Positions 6,856 through 14,389 of a stretch of 20,260 nucleotides of DNA are shown piece after piece. Origin of the DNA: a virus; IMG/VR virus record IMGVR_UViG_3300034117_000593, positions 1-20,260 of that record. One strand, written 5' to 3'. The translations under genes were made by a program, and so were the position numbers. The notes below the pieces were generated by a model. That model saw nothing but the letters and a program-made list of their open reading frames with translations. It made no database searches and was not told where the DNA came from. The first letter of the stretch is position 1; the number at the start of each line of letters is the position of its first letter.

Positions 6856-8813
6856 ATGTTATAATAACAGATATAGAAACAATGGCAGAATACTTTTTAT
6901 GTCTTTGTTATGATCCTCAGACTAACAAGTATCATAAGTTTGAAGTTAGTAAATGGAAAAATACATTAGATCGTATGGCAAGATTCTTTGAAGAAAAAAA
7001 CGATCATTACCATGTAACTTATAATGGATTAAGATTTGATAGTCAAGTGATTGAGTATGTACTTAGAAATTATGAAAAATGGCATGAATTATCTGGTCTT
7101 GAAGTATGTGCAAAAATTGCACAAGTTGCTCAAGATACAATACACGATGCAAATTATGAAGTTTTTCCACAATATAGAGAAAGTGATTTAAGTTTTAAAA
7201 TAATAGACTTATTTACTTTGATGCACTACAACAATAAAAATCGTATGGTGAGTCTAAAGAGATTAGAGTTTGAAATGGATCTAGAGAACATTGAAGAAAT
7301 GCCTATTCATCATACTAAAACAAATATGACAAAGGAAGAGATAGAACTCACCATTGACTATTGCTTTAATGATGTTGATGCAACTTATGAATTCTATAAG
7401 ATAACTCTAGGTGAAACTGATCACCCATTATACAAAGGAAACAACCAAATACAACTTAGACAAGATATCTATGAAGAATTTGGTATTCCATGTCTTAACT
7501 ATTCAGATAGTAAGATAGGTGATGAGATGATCAAGAAGTATTACTGTTCTGAAAAAGGAATAGATTATAGAGAACTTCCTAGAAAAGGATATTTTAGAAA
7601 GAATATAGATCTAAAAAATTGTATTGCTAAGTATGTAGTATTTGAAACACCACAACTTAGTGATTTCTTAAAAAAAATGAAGAAGACTCAATTAGGTCTT
7701 CAAGATGATTTCAAAGAGCATATAGATTTCTATGGAAATGTATATTCTTTTATGAAAGGTGGTCTTCATACAGAAAATACACCTAAGGTGTTTGAAGCTG
7801 ATGAAGAGTACGAGATAATCGATTGGGATGTTAGTTCTTATTATCCAGCTATTATTATCAATAATGGACAGTTTCCTGCTCATTTAGGAAAAGAATTCCT
7901 TAGAGGATACAAACAGATGTTTGATAAGAGATTGGAGCTTAAACCACTAGCAAAGAAAGACAGAAAGATTAAAGGAATTGTTGGAGCACTTAAACTTGCA
8001 GTTAACTCTGTGTATGGTAAGTCATCTGATATGCAATCATGGATATATGATAGGCAGTTAACTATGTTCACCACGATTACTGGTGAGCTTAGTCTAATGA
8101 TGCTTATTGAACAATATGAATTGAATGGCATACAGGTGATCTCTGCAAATACAGATGGTGTAACTATCAAGATTAAGAAAGACTTGATTCCTTTGATGCA
8201 TAAACTTAATTTGTGGTGGTGTAACATCACTCAATATGAGTTAGAAAGAACTGACTATTCCAAGATTATCTTTAGTACAGTGAACGATTATTTAGCAATT
8301 ATGACTAATGGAGAGATTAAAAAGAAAGGTGACTTCCTTACTGACTTTGAGTTACACAAGAATAAATCAGCCAGAGTGGTTCCAATTGCTCTTGAAAATT
8401 ACTTTGTACATGGTACTCCTGTTGAGCATACTATTAGAAATCATACTAATTTATACGATTTTTGTATAAGACAGAAAGCTTCTAGAAGTTTTCATTATGA
8501 AGGAACTAATAGATCTACAGGAGAAAAAACTATCTATAACAAACTAATTAGATATTATGTATCCAACACTGGTGATAAGATATTCAAGGTGAAGAACCCT
8601 GAATGTCAAACTAGAGCAGCTGCTATCAGTCAAGTGGAAGCAGGTGAATGGGTATGTAAAGTGTGTAACTTTTTACAAAAGAATGCATCAGTTGACAATG
8701 TAAACTATGATTATTATATTGAAAAAGCTAATAGGATAGTTACTAAAATTAAGACTGAGGGAAAACGAATCAAAACAGTAGTTATTCCTAATCAATTAAA
8801 TCTATTTGAATGA
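6852..8813 (+). CDS. DNA polymerase, family B, with 3'-5' exonuclease
   Basis: Protein of 653 residues, the replicative polymerase. Exonuclease motifs: Exo I D7-I-E9, Exo II YNGLRFD (57-63), Exo III Y170-x3-D174. Polymerase motifs: a YxGG-like KGGLHT (302-307), motif A D326-V-S-S-Y-Y-P332, motif B K381-x3-N-S-x-Y-G389, and motif C A-N433-T-D435-G. In motif C the usual first Asp of DTD is Asn, while the second, the essential metal ligand in studied B-family enzymes, is kept. Only about 50 residues separate motifs A and B, so there is no insertion of the protein-primed (TPR2) kind. The protein ends QLNLFE, a beta-clamp-binding peptide like the C-terminal QLGLF of E. coli Pol II. It overlaps the GIY-YIG gene upstream and the 8810 gene downstream by ATGA. 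Confidence 0.95.
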   Translation: MNVIITDIETMAEYFLCLCYDPQTNKYHKFEVSKWKNTLDRMARFFEEKNDHYHVTYNGLRFDSQVIEYVLRNYEKWHELSGLEVCAKIAQVAQDTIHDANYEVFPQYRESDLSFKIIDLFTLMHYNNKNRMVSLKRLEFEMDLENIEEMPIHHTKTNMTKEEIELTIDYCFNDVDATYEFYKITLGETDHPLYKGNNQIQLRQDIYEEFGIPCLNYSDSKIGDEMIKKYYCSEKGIDYRELPRKGYFRKNIDLKNCIAKYVVFETPQLSDFLKKMKKTQLGLQDDFKEHIDFYGNVYSFMKGGLHTENTPKVFEADEEYEIIDWDVSSYYPAIIINNGQFPAHLGKEFLRGYKQMFDKRLELKPLAKKDRKIKGIVGALKLAVNSVYGKSSDMQSWIYDRQLTMFTTITGELSLMMLIEQYELNGIQVISANTDGVTIKIKKDLIPLMHKLNLWWCNITQYELERTDYSKIIFSTVNDYLAIMTNGEIKKKGDFLTDFELHKNKSARVVPIALENYFVHGTPVEHTIRNHTNLYDFCIRQKASRSFHYEGTNRSTGEKTIYNKLIRYYVSNTGDKIFKVKNPECQTRAAAISQVEAGEWVCKVCNFLQKNASVDNVNYDYYIEKANRIVTKIKTEGKRIKTVVIPNQLNLFE

Positions 8814-9067
8814 AAGCAAAGGTAAACAGAGAAAACATTACAAGACATCTAATAGAATACCAATTAGAAATGGTTGGTAAAACTATGTTAGATACATTGT
8901 ATGATGACCAGTGGTATTTTAACATTACAATGACTTCAGAACAATATGAACAGTTCAGGAAGTATGCAATGCCACTATTAAAAAAAATCTTTAAATTTAA
9001 CAATTCCAGAGCTATTGCCACATTTGATTGGTTTAACATGGCTTATGGATTAAGAATCAAAAATTAA
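8810..9067 (+). CDS. Hypothetical protein coupled to the polymerase
   Basis: Protein of 85 residues starting in an ATGA overlap with the polymerase stop. It looks alpha-helical with aromatic residues (MLDTLYDDQWYFNITMTSEQYEQF, then AMPLLKKIFKF and FDWFNMAYGLRIKN). I recognise no family. Tight coupling to PolB suggests a replication accessory or polymerase partner, which is inference from position only. Confidence 0.7.
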   Translation: MKAKVNRENITRHLIEYQLEMVGKTMLDTLYDDQWYFNITMTSEQYEQFRKYAMPLLKKIFKFNNSRAIATFDWFNMAYGLRIKN

Positions 9068-9072
9068 AAATT

Positions 9073-9348
9073 ATGGAAGCATCTATGATTATTGTAGTGG
9101 GAGTTGTACTTTCACTATTGACAGTATTAAGTCTCATCTTAATGAATGTTTCAAGCAAGGAATATCCTCCTAAAGAGGAGATTATACGTCCTAAGTTTGA
9201 ACCTAGAAACATAACTTTCTCACATTGTACAGATGAAGCTGAAAAGCCTAAAAGAAAGTACAAGAAGAGGAGAAAGAAGAAACCAACTGTTGCAAATGAT
9301 GCACAAGTTGAGAAAAAATCTGTTGGAAGACCTAAAAAATCTGAGTAA
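9073..9348 (+). CDS. Membrane-anchored basic protein with AT-hook-like tail
   Basis: Protein of 91 residues. Residues 5-25 (MIIVVGVVLSLLTVLSLILM) form one strong membrane helix; the rest is soluble and very basic, with KPKRKYKKRRKKKP (58-71) and a C-terminal V-G-R-P-K-K-S-E that matches the GRP core of an AT-hook. With the N-terminus short and uncharged, the basic part probably faces the cytoplasm by the positive-inside rule. It could tether phage DNA or the replisome to the membrane; this is inference from composition and from its place between PolB and DnaB. The start is in an AAAATTATG context. Confidence 0.65.
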   Translation: MEASMIIVVGVVLSLLTVLSLILMNVSSKEYPPKEEIIRPKFEPRNITFSHCTDEAEKPKRKYKKRRKKKPTVANDAQVEKKSVGRPKKSE

Positions 9349-9563
9349 TGGACTGGATATTGGAGGATTGGGAATATCCTAATGACCATATCTATGCTAT
9401 GGAAAGACATCATGATCTTCAAATTGAATGGCAACAGTGGGAACAAGAGCAGGAGAACAAGAAACGTTTACCTGCAATTATAAAAGTAGTAACACCAATA
9501 TTAACAAATGAGACTGAACGTAACAGCAGAACAGTTCGAAGAGCTCATCAAACGAGGTTATAA
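9348..9563 (+). CDS. Small Trp-rich hypothetical protein
   Basis: Protein of 71 residues opening MDWILEDWEYPNDHIYAMERHHDLQIEWQQWEQEQE. It starts in a TAATG overlap with the upstream gene but runs 56 bases into the next one, more than any other overlap here. The first 45 residues look like a genuine protein, while the last 19 are translated from the start of the 9508 gene and read as low-quality sequence (NETERNSRTVRRAHQTRL). Either the end is unconstrained or the next gene starts later. Confidence 0.6.
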   Translation: MDWILEDWEYPNDHIYAMERHHDLQIEWQQWEQEQENKKRLPAIIKVVTPILTNETERNSRTVRRAHQTRL

Positions 9564-10137
9564 TCTAGATGTAATATTCTTATTAAAGTTGATAGACGAA
9601 CAATTTGATGTTTCTTCACTATGTGAAGCAAGTATGAAAATTGCTTCTGTCTATCAGTCTTTGATAAGAAAAGCGTTGATAACTAAAGATGATGAAAAGC
9701 TTACACTAGTAGGTAAAGACTTATTAGAATTCATAGATGCAAAGAGCACTGCGAAGATAATAAAGAGAAAACCTGCAACAACAGATTTTGAAGAGTGGTG
9801 GAAAACTTATCCAGGTACTGATTCATTTGAGTATAAGGGTAAGAAGTTTACAGGTACCAGAGCTATTAGAAAGGGTAAAGATGAATGTAGGCTGAAGTTT
9901 GATAAAATAATTCTTGAGGGAGAATATACAGCTGCACAGCTTATATCTGCTTTGAATTATGAACTCTTACAGAAGAAAGAAAGTTCTGTTGCTACAAATA
10001 GTAATAGAATGACATTCATGCAAAACAGTGTAACTTATTTGAACCAGAGAGCTTTCGAAGCTTACATTGAACTAATTAATGATGGAGCTAAAATAGACAT
10101 AGCACCACAGAAACCAACAGGAGGAACTGACATATGA
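9508..10137 (+). CDS. Putative replication protein, winged-helix, helicase-loader-like
   Basis: Protein of 209 residues. The N-terminal 75 (TAEQFEELIKRGYNLDVIFLLKLID..., ALITKDDEKLTLVGKDLLEFI) fit a winged-helix pattern, with the wing near KLTLVGKD. The C-terminal half has the FEEWWKTYP ... TGTRAIRKGKDECRLKFDKII ... YTAAQLISALNYELLQ layout typical of phage replication-initiation or DnaD-like proteins, in which WxxYP precedes an Arg/Lys-rich segment and a helix. It lies two genes upstream of the DnaB-like helicase, where helicase loaders are often coded. No Walker motifs, so a DnaC-type ATPase is excluded. Function is inferred from pattern and context. Confidence 0.6.
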   Translation: MRLNVTAEQFEELIKRGYNLDVIFLLKLIDEQFDVSSLCEASMKIASVYQSLIRKALITKDDEKLTLVGKDLLEFIDAKSTAKIIKRKPATTDFEEWWKTYPGTDSFEYKGKKFTGTRAIRKGKDECRLKFDKIILEGEYTAAQLISALNYELLQKKESSVATNSNRMTFMQNSVTYLNQRAFEAYIELINDGAKIDIAPQKPTGGTDI

Positions 10138-10238
10138 GAGAATTTTTTGAAACAATTAACGAATACCCATGGACAACATTCTTTGTCTTTATAATGATTT
10201 TGTCTATTGTTGGAGCTTTACCAAATAATAGAAAATGA
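10134..10238 (+). CDS. 34-residue single-pass membrane protein
   Basis: ORF fitted between two coding regions with ATGA overlaps at both ends (10134-10137 and 10235-10238), which is strong evidence that it is translated. The peptide (MREFFETINEYPWTTF, then FVFIMILSIVGALPNNRK) has one membrane helix and a basic end. It links the replication-protein gene to the DnaB-like helicase gene. Function unknown; together with the 9073 product it places two membrane proteins inside the replication cluster. Confidence 0.6.
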   Translation: MREFFETINEYPWTTFFVFIMILSIVGALPNNRK

Positions 10239-11299
10239 GTTTTGAACTATTAAATGCAGAGGTTGAGAAAGGATTAAATGATCTAAATAGAGGAATTCCT
10301 ATGGGATTTGATCGTCTAACTAGATATGTAGGTATTCGTAAGAGTATGTACTATCTTGTAGGTGGTTTGACAGGATCTGGTAAGACATCCTTTATTGATG
10401 ATGCATTTGTTCTTAATCCTGTTGATTGGGCTCTTTCTAAAGAAGGACAAGCTTCAGGTATTAAAGTGAAAGTGTGGTATAGGTCCATGGAGAGAAGTAG
10501 AACTTACAAGATGGCCAAGTGGGTATCTCGTAAGATATTTCTAGACCAGGGAATTATTATTCCTGTAGGTAAACTACTAGGTTGGACTGAGAAGATGACT
10601 AAAGATGAACATGATCTATTTCTTTATTATAAAGACTATGTAGATCAACTAAGTGATATAGTTACAATCATTGATGGTCCAGAGAACCCTGTAGGTATAG
10701 CAAAAGAACTAAAAGACTATGCCTTACAGAATGGTAAGATTGAGCAATTAGATAAATGGAACAAAATATATGTTCCAGATGATCCAAGTCAGATCACTAT
10801 GGTGGTTATTGACCACATTGGTCTTCTAAAACTTACAGCTGCTCAACCTACCAAGAAACAAGCAATCGATAAAATGTCTGATGAACTCAGATATGCTAGA
10901 GATTTTTATGGATATAGTCCTGTAGTGGTTAGTCAGTTTAATCGTGACATCTCTAATCCTTCTAGGATAAAGAATGGAGATGTAGAACCTCAACTAGAAG
11001 ATTTTGCAGACAGTTCAGCAACACAGAATGATGCTGATGTTGTTATGGCATTATTTGATCCTATGAGGTATAAAGTGGCTGATCCAAGTGGTTATGACCT
11101 TGATAAGTTGAAAGATGGATATGGTGCTAAGTATTTCAGAAGTCTTAGACTAATCAAGAATTCTTATGGAGAAGATGACGTGCGTATTGGTCTTGGTTTC
11201 TTAGGCCAGATTGGTATGTTCAAAGAGCTCCCTAGAAAGAAAGACATCACAGACAGTGATTATGAAGCTATTACTAACAAATCTTATTTTCTTAGGTAA
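10235..11299 (+). CDS. DnaB-like replicative helicase (SF4)
   Basis: Protein of 354 residues corresponding to the RecA-type motor domain of DnaB. Walker A is G43-G-L-T-G-S-G-K50-T-S; Walker B is M-V-V-I-D193-H-I-G-L; the H3-type motif is VVVSQFNRD (231-238), and DFADSSATQNDADVVMAL (about 262-280) resembles the conserved end of the family. RSMERS (83-88) is the usual H1a-type E-motif region. There is no N-terminal DnaG-binding domain, as in several phage helicases, so the protein starts almost directly at the motor. It would unwind the fork as a hexamer together with the primase coded at 15324. Confidence 0.9.
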   Translation: MSFELLNAEVEKGLNDLNRGIPMGFDRLTRYVGIRKSMYYLVGGLTGSGKTSFIDDAFVLNPVDWALSKEGQASGIKVKVWYRSMERSRTYKMAKWVSRKIFLDQGIIIPVGKLLGWTEKMTKDEHDLFLYYKDYVDQLSDIVTIIDGPENPVGIAKELKDYALQNGKIEQLDKWNKIYVPDDPSQITMVVIDHIGLLKLTAAQPTKKQAIDKMSDELRYARDFYGYSPVVVSQFNRDISNPSRIKNGDVEPQLEDFADSSATQNDADVVMALFDPMRYKVADPSGYDLDKLKDGYGAKYFRSLRLIKNSYGEDDVRIGLGFLGQIGMFKELPRKKDITDSDYEAITNKSYFLR

Positions 11300-11300
11300 A

Positions 11301-11639
11301 ATGAAAATAAATAATTACAAATTTCAACAACAACAAAAAGCTAAACAGGAATATCATAAAGTGAAGAAGATAAAAGAGAAAGCTAAGAAAGCTCCTGTTA
11401 GTGCTACTGAAGAACTTGATTACATTAAAAAGCTGTTGAATGGTGAAGAAGTTGAAGACTTTGGACCTAAAGAAGTTGAACATGATGGAATCTCTGATCC
11501 TTTACATTGGAAAAATGGTGCTCCACCACTAACTAAAACCTCTTGGGCAACATTAACTAGTGCACAAATGCATCTGGCTTCACAAATGAGTCTTTCAGAC
11601 TACATTGACATGATGAATGGTAAAGGATATTATAAATAA
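11301..11639 (+). CDS. Small basic hypothetical protein
   Basis: Protein of 112 residues. I start it at ATG 11301, one base after the helicase stop, because the in-frame upstream ATG at 11211 lies inside the helicase gene. Residues 1-35 are lysine- and glutamine-rich (KFQQQQKAKQEYHKVKKIKEKAKK), likely a basic helix; the rest has TEELDYIKKLLNGEEV and ISDPLHWKNGAPPLT. I recognise no domain. Coupled to the DnaB-like gene, it may be a replisome accessory, by position only. Confidence 0.7.
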   Translation: MKINNYKFQQQQKAKQEYHKVKKIKEKAKKAPVSATEELDYIKKLLNGEEVEDFGPKEVEHDGISDPLHWKNGAPPLTKTSWATLTSAQMHLASQMSLSDYIDMMNGKGYYK

Positions 11640-11642
11640 ATT

Positions 11643-11678
11643 ATGACAATAAGAGACAAAAGGCAAAAAGTTTGTTAA
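11643..11678 (+). pseudogene. Probable displaced 5' end of the SF2 helicase gene
   Basis: An ATG in the normal TAAATTATG context opens a frame of only 11 codons (MTIRDKRQKVC). T-I-R-D-K-R-Q matches T-P-R-D-I-R-Q, residues 5-11 of the SF2 helicase that starts at 12551, at five of seven positions, and in DNA AGAGAC...CAA aligns with AGAGAT...CAA. This looks like the original helicase start, cut off when the LAGLIDADG gene inserted and supplied a replacement start. The match is short, so this stays a hypothesis. Confidence 0.4.
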
Positions 11679-11718
11679 AAATTTGGTTATTAAAAAGGAA
11701 TGTTAATAACTTTTAGCC
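11662..11718 (+). other. Nested inverted repeat upstream of the LAGLIDADG gene
   Basis: GGCAAAAA (11662-11669) can pair with TTTTAGCC (11711-11718) with one mismatch, and GTTATTAA (11686-11693) pairs perfectly with TTAATAAC (11703-11710) around a 9-base loop. The inner hairpin followed by TTTT could be a weak terminator for the helicase operon; the whole could be a structured RNA or a relic of the insertion. Confidence 0.4.
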
Positions 11719-11724
11719 CCACGA

Positions 11725-11756
11725 TTAGGAAATATCAATACTAATTTTTAAATTTA
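11725..11756 (+). promoter_or_regulatory. Candidate promoter of the LAGLIDADG gene
   Basis: TTAG (11725-11728), 20 bases, TAAATTTA (11749-11756); each element has one mismatch to the Bacteroidota consensus. ATG 11772 follows 15 bases later. A second, poorer pair (TTTG 11682-11685, TAACTTTT 11707-11714, spacing 21) lies just upstream. Confidence 0.4.
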
Positions 11757-11771
11757 CAAAAAAATATTAAT

Positions 11772-12554
11772 ATGTATAAATTTAAAAGATTTGGTAAAGA
11801 TTATTCTTTATTAAAACCAAAAGCAGTATCTTTATTCTATTCTGGCTTAAACTGTAATCAAATTGCAGAAGAACTAGAAATATATAGAAAAACTGTAGGT
11901 AAATGGTTAAGAGAGGCAGGTTGTGAGTATTCTAAAGTAAACAAAGCTAAAATAAATTCCTCTGTATTTAATGATATAGATACAGAGGAAAAAGCTTATT
12001 GGTTAGGATTTATCTATGCTGATGGTTATGTATCTACTACTTCAAATTTTGAGTTATCATTATCTTTAAAAGATTTGGATCATTTACTAAAATGTAAAAA
12101 GTTTTTTCAATTTGAAGGAAAAATATACACAGATAGTAAACTTAATAGATGTAGATTACAGTTTCAAGATTCGGAAATTGTAAATGATTTAAAAAAAATA
12201 GGATGTGTTAACAAAAAATCTTTAGTTTTAACTTTTCCTAAACTAGATGATAATTTCATACCCCATTTCATTAGAGGTTATTTTGATGGTGATGGAAGTG
12301 TTAGTAAACCAGAAAAAAGCATTTCAGTTTCTATTGTTGGAACTAAACAATTTTTAGAACCTATTCACGATCTTTTAAATATTCCAAAATATAAAATAAA
12401 ACATAGACAAGTTAAACATGCTAAAGAAGTTCATATTAGTGAATTTTCAGGAAAAGATGCTAGAAATTTTGGAAAGTTTATTTATAAAGACTCAACAGTT
12501 TATTTAGAAAGGAAAAAAGAAAGATTTATGAAACATTTAAATAAAAATTTATGA
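11772..12554 (+). CDS. LAGLIDADG homing endonuclease
   Basis: Protein of 260 residues. Residues about 15-52 form a helix-turn-helix of the resolvase/HTH_38 kind (YSGLNCNQIAEELEIYRKTVGKWL). The two LAGLIDADG helices are WLGFIYADG (77-85) and FIRGYFDGDG (166-175), each ending in the metal-binding Asp, so this is a single-chain, two-motif enzyme. It is free-standing: the helicase gene downstream is intact and there is no intron or intein boundary. It overlaps that gene by ATGA and has its own promoter-like site. The AT-richness of the gene is higher than that of the replication genes around it, consistent with recent arrival. Confidence 0.92.
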   Translation: MYKFKRFGKDYSLLKPKAVSLFYSGLNCNQIAEELEIYRKTVGKWLREAGCEYSKVNKAKINSSVFNDIDTEEKAYWLGFIYADGYVSTTSNFELSLSLKDLDHLLKCKKFFQFEGKIYTDSKLNRCRLQFQDSEIVNDLKKIGCVNKKSLVLTFPKLDDNFIPHFIRGYFDGDGSVSKPEKSISVSIVGTKQFLEPIHDLLNIPKYKIKHRQVKHAKEVHISEFSGKDARNFGKFIYKDSTVYLERKKERFMKHLNKNL

Positions 12555-13633
12555 AAGTGAAAACTCCAAGAGATATTCGTCAAGAAGAATTTGCTAACGT
12601 ATGGTTAAGAAAAAAACGAGGAATACTAAACTTGTGTCCCAGAATGGGAAAATGTAGAACTAGTATTCTAGCTCTAGAGAAACTAAAACCTGAAAGCATA
12701 TTGATTGCTTATCCAGATAACAAGATTAAAGAGTCTTGGCAAGCTGATTTTAGAGCTAGTGGATTTGATGACAGCATTGTCACATACACCACACATTTAT
12801 CTTTGAAGAAAATTGCTGATCAGAGCTTTGATGTTGTAATCATTGATGAGATACATCTATTGAGTGAAGCTCAAATAGAAGTGTGTAAGGACCTGTTCGA
12901 TGTTAATGGACAGATTCTTGGTCTAACTGGTACATTATCCAGTTGGACAGAACGAACCCTTGAAGAAGAATTAGATCTTCATGTAATAGCAACCTATCCA
13001 ATTGAAAAAGCAATTGAGGAAGGTGTTATTGTAGATTATGAAATCCATGTTATCAGAGTACCATTGGATAATGTAACATTAATTGATTACAAAGGAAAAA
13101 TGAAGACTGAAAAGAAACAGTTTGATGCTCTAACCTGGGTAGTTAATAAACTGCAGAATAGTGGATCTGATACAATGTTCATGCGTCTTGCTAGAATGAG
13201 ACTAATACAATCATCATTAGCCAAGGTTAAAGCAACTAAAGCGTTGCTAACTAAACATGCTGAAGAGAGAGTGTTAGTATTCTGTGGTACTACCAAAGTG
13301 GCAGATGGTCTTGGTATTCCTTCCTATCACAATAAGTCTAAAGAGAAAAAGATCTTTGAAGATTTTGCTGAAGGTAAAGGTAATCACTTGGCTGTTGTCA
13401 AGATTGGTAATACAGGTGTAACGTACAAACCTCTTGACAAGGTGATCATAAACTATTTCGATAGCAATGCAGAGAATCTAGCACAGAAGATAAATAGATG
13501 TATGGCCATGGAGTATAACACTCCTGATAAAAAAGCCCACATCTATATTGTCAGCACCACTGAACCAACAGAGCTGAAGTGGTTGAAGAAAGCGTTAGAA
13601 TTCTTTGATGAAACTAAGATAAAATACATTTGA
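12551..13633 (+). CDS. SF2 (SNF2/RAD54-type) helicase
   Basis: Protein of 360 residues. Motifs: N-terminal R-Q-E-E-F (10-14), motif I C-P-R-M-G-K34-C-R-T, motif II D99-E-I-H102 in VVIIDEIHLL, motif III T126-G-T128, motif IV VLVFC (241-245), motif V KIGNTGVTY (284-292), motif VI Q312-K-I-N-R316. It is compact, with no extra domains. DEIH plus the short length matches the SF2 helicase coded in replication modules of crAss-like phages. A role in recombination-dependent replication, branch migration or origin melting is inferred. The start overlaps the LAGLIDADG gene by four bases, so its translation now depends on that gene, and its promoter may lie upstream of it. Confidence 0.88.
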   Translation: MKVKTPRDIRQEEFANVWLRKKRGILNLCPRMGKCRTSILALEKLKPESILIAYPDNKIKESWQADFRASGFDDSIVTYTTHLSLKKIADQSFDVVIIDEIHLLSEAQIEVCKDLFDVNGQILGLTGTLSSWTERTLEEELDLHVIATYPIEKAIEEGVIVDYEIHVIRVPLDNVTLIDYKGKMKTEKKQFDALTWVVNKLQNSGSDTMFMRLARMRLIQSSLAKVKATKALLTKHAEERVLVFCGTTKVADGLGIPSYHNKSKEKKIFEDFAEGKGNHLAVVKIGNTGVTYKPLDKVIINYFDSNAENLAQKINRCMAMEYNTPDKKAHIYIVSTTEPTELKWLKKALEFFDETKIKYI

Positions 13634-13660
13634 TAATTAAAAAAATTATTTGTATCTTTA
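13629..13660 (+). promoter_or_regulatory. Promoter of the Sak4-SSB operon
   Basis: TTTG (13629-13632, overlapping the helicase stop), 20 bases, TATCTTTA (13653-13660), one mismatch from the consensus. The start codon follows 41 bases later, giving a normal-length leader. An A/T-only inverted repeat (ATAATT/AATTAT) lies in the spacer. Confidence 0.55.
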
Positions 13661-13701
13661 TATTTTAAAACTAAATATTAATAATTAAAGCAAGTAAAAC
13701 A

Positions 13702-14373
13702 ATGGCAAGTAAATTAGTAGGGATTGTTGGTGCTACAGGGACTGGAAAGTCTACAGCTATCAAGCATCTGAATCCAGAAGAAACGTACATTATTAACGTT
13801 GCAAAGAAAGAGCTTCCTTTCAAGGGATCTGAAAAACTTTACAACGCAGAGAACAAGAATTACAAGGAAATAGAAGATGCTAACGAGATCTCTCGTTTGT
13901 TAAAGACTATTTCTGAGAAAGCTCCTCACATTAAGAACATCATTATTGAAGACTCTAATTACATTATGGGATTCAATATGGTGGCTAAAGCTACAGAAGT
14001 AGGATTTACCAAATTTAGTGTTATGGCTAAAGACATGGTAGATTTATTTAGAACAGCTAGACAATTACGTGATGACATCACTGTATTCTATCTAACTCAC
14101 CCAGAAACTGTAGAAGATGGTGGAGAGATTATTGGATACAAGATCAAAACTGCAGGTAAGTTAATTGATAACCAAGTCTTGTTAGAAGGATTGTTAACTG
14201 TTTGTCTTTACACTCTTGTAGAAGAGAACAAAGATGGTACAGCTAGTTATCAGTTTGTAACTAATCGTTACAGAAAATACCCAGCAAAGAGTCCAGATGG
14301 TATGTTTACAGAAACAAAAATACCAAACAACTTACAACTAGTAGTTGAAACATTAAATGAATATTATAACTAA
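13702..14373 (+). CDS. RecA-like ATPase, probable Sak4-type recombination protein
   Basis: Protein of 223 residues with one ATPase domain. Walker A is G10-A-T-G-T-G-K16-S-T; Walker B is I-I-I-E83-D84-S. The compact size, the FSVMAKDMVDLFRTARQL helix, the DITVFYLTHPET strand (sensor-type His) and the KIKTAGKLIDNQVLLEGLLTVCLY segment match phage AAA_24/Sak4-like ATPases, which promote single-strand annealing or strand exchange. Such genes commonly stand next to an SSB gene, as here. It has its own promoter. An alternative is a generic phage NTP-binding protein of the AAA type; the SSB neighbour makes Sak4 more likely. Confidence 0.78.
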   Translation: MASKLVGIVGATGTGKSTAIKHLNPEETYIINVAKKELPFKGSEKLYNAENKNYKEIEDANEISRLLKTISEKAPHIKNIIIEDSNYIMGFNMVAKATEVGFTKFSVMAKDMVDLFRTARQLRDDITVFYLTHPETVEDGGEIIGYKIKTAGKLIDNQVLLEGLLTVCLYTLVEENKDGTASYQFVTNRYRKYPAKSPDGMFTETKIPNNLQLVVETLNEYYN

Positions 14374-14389
14374 ATTAAATTAAATTACA

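Noticed and set aside
11211-11300. Start of the 11301 gene at 11211
   Set aside because: It would overlap the helicase gene by 89 bases; ATG 11301 is one base after the helicase stop.
11640-12554. Group I intron or intein around the LAGLIDADG gene
   Set aside because: The helicase downstream is complete with its own start, and no split exon, intein splice residues or intron core pairing could be seen. A free-standing homing gene fits better.
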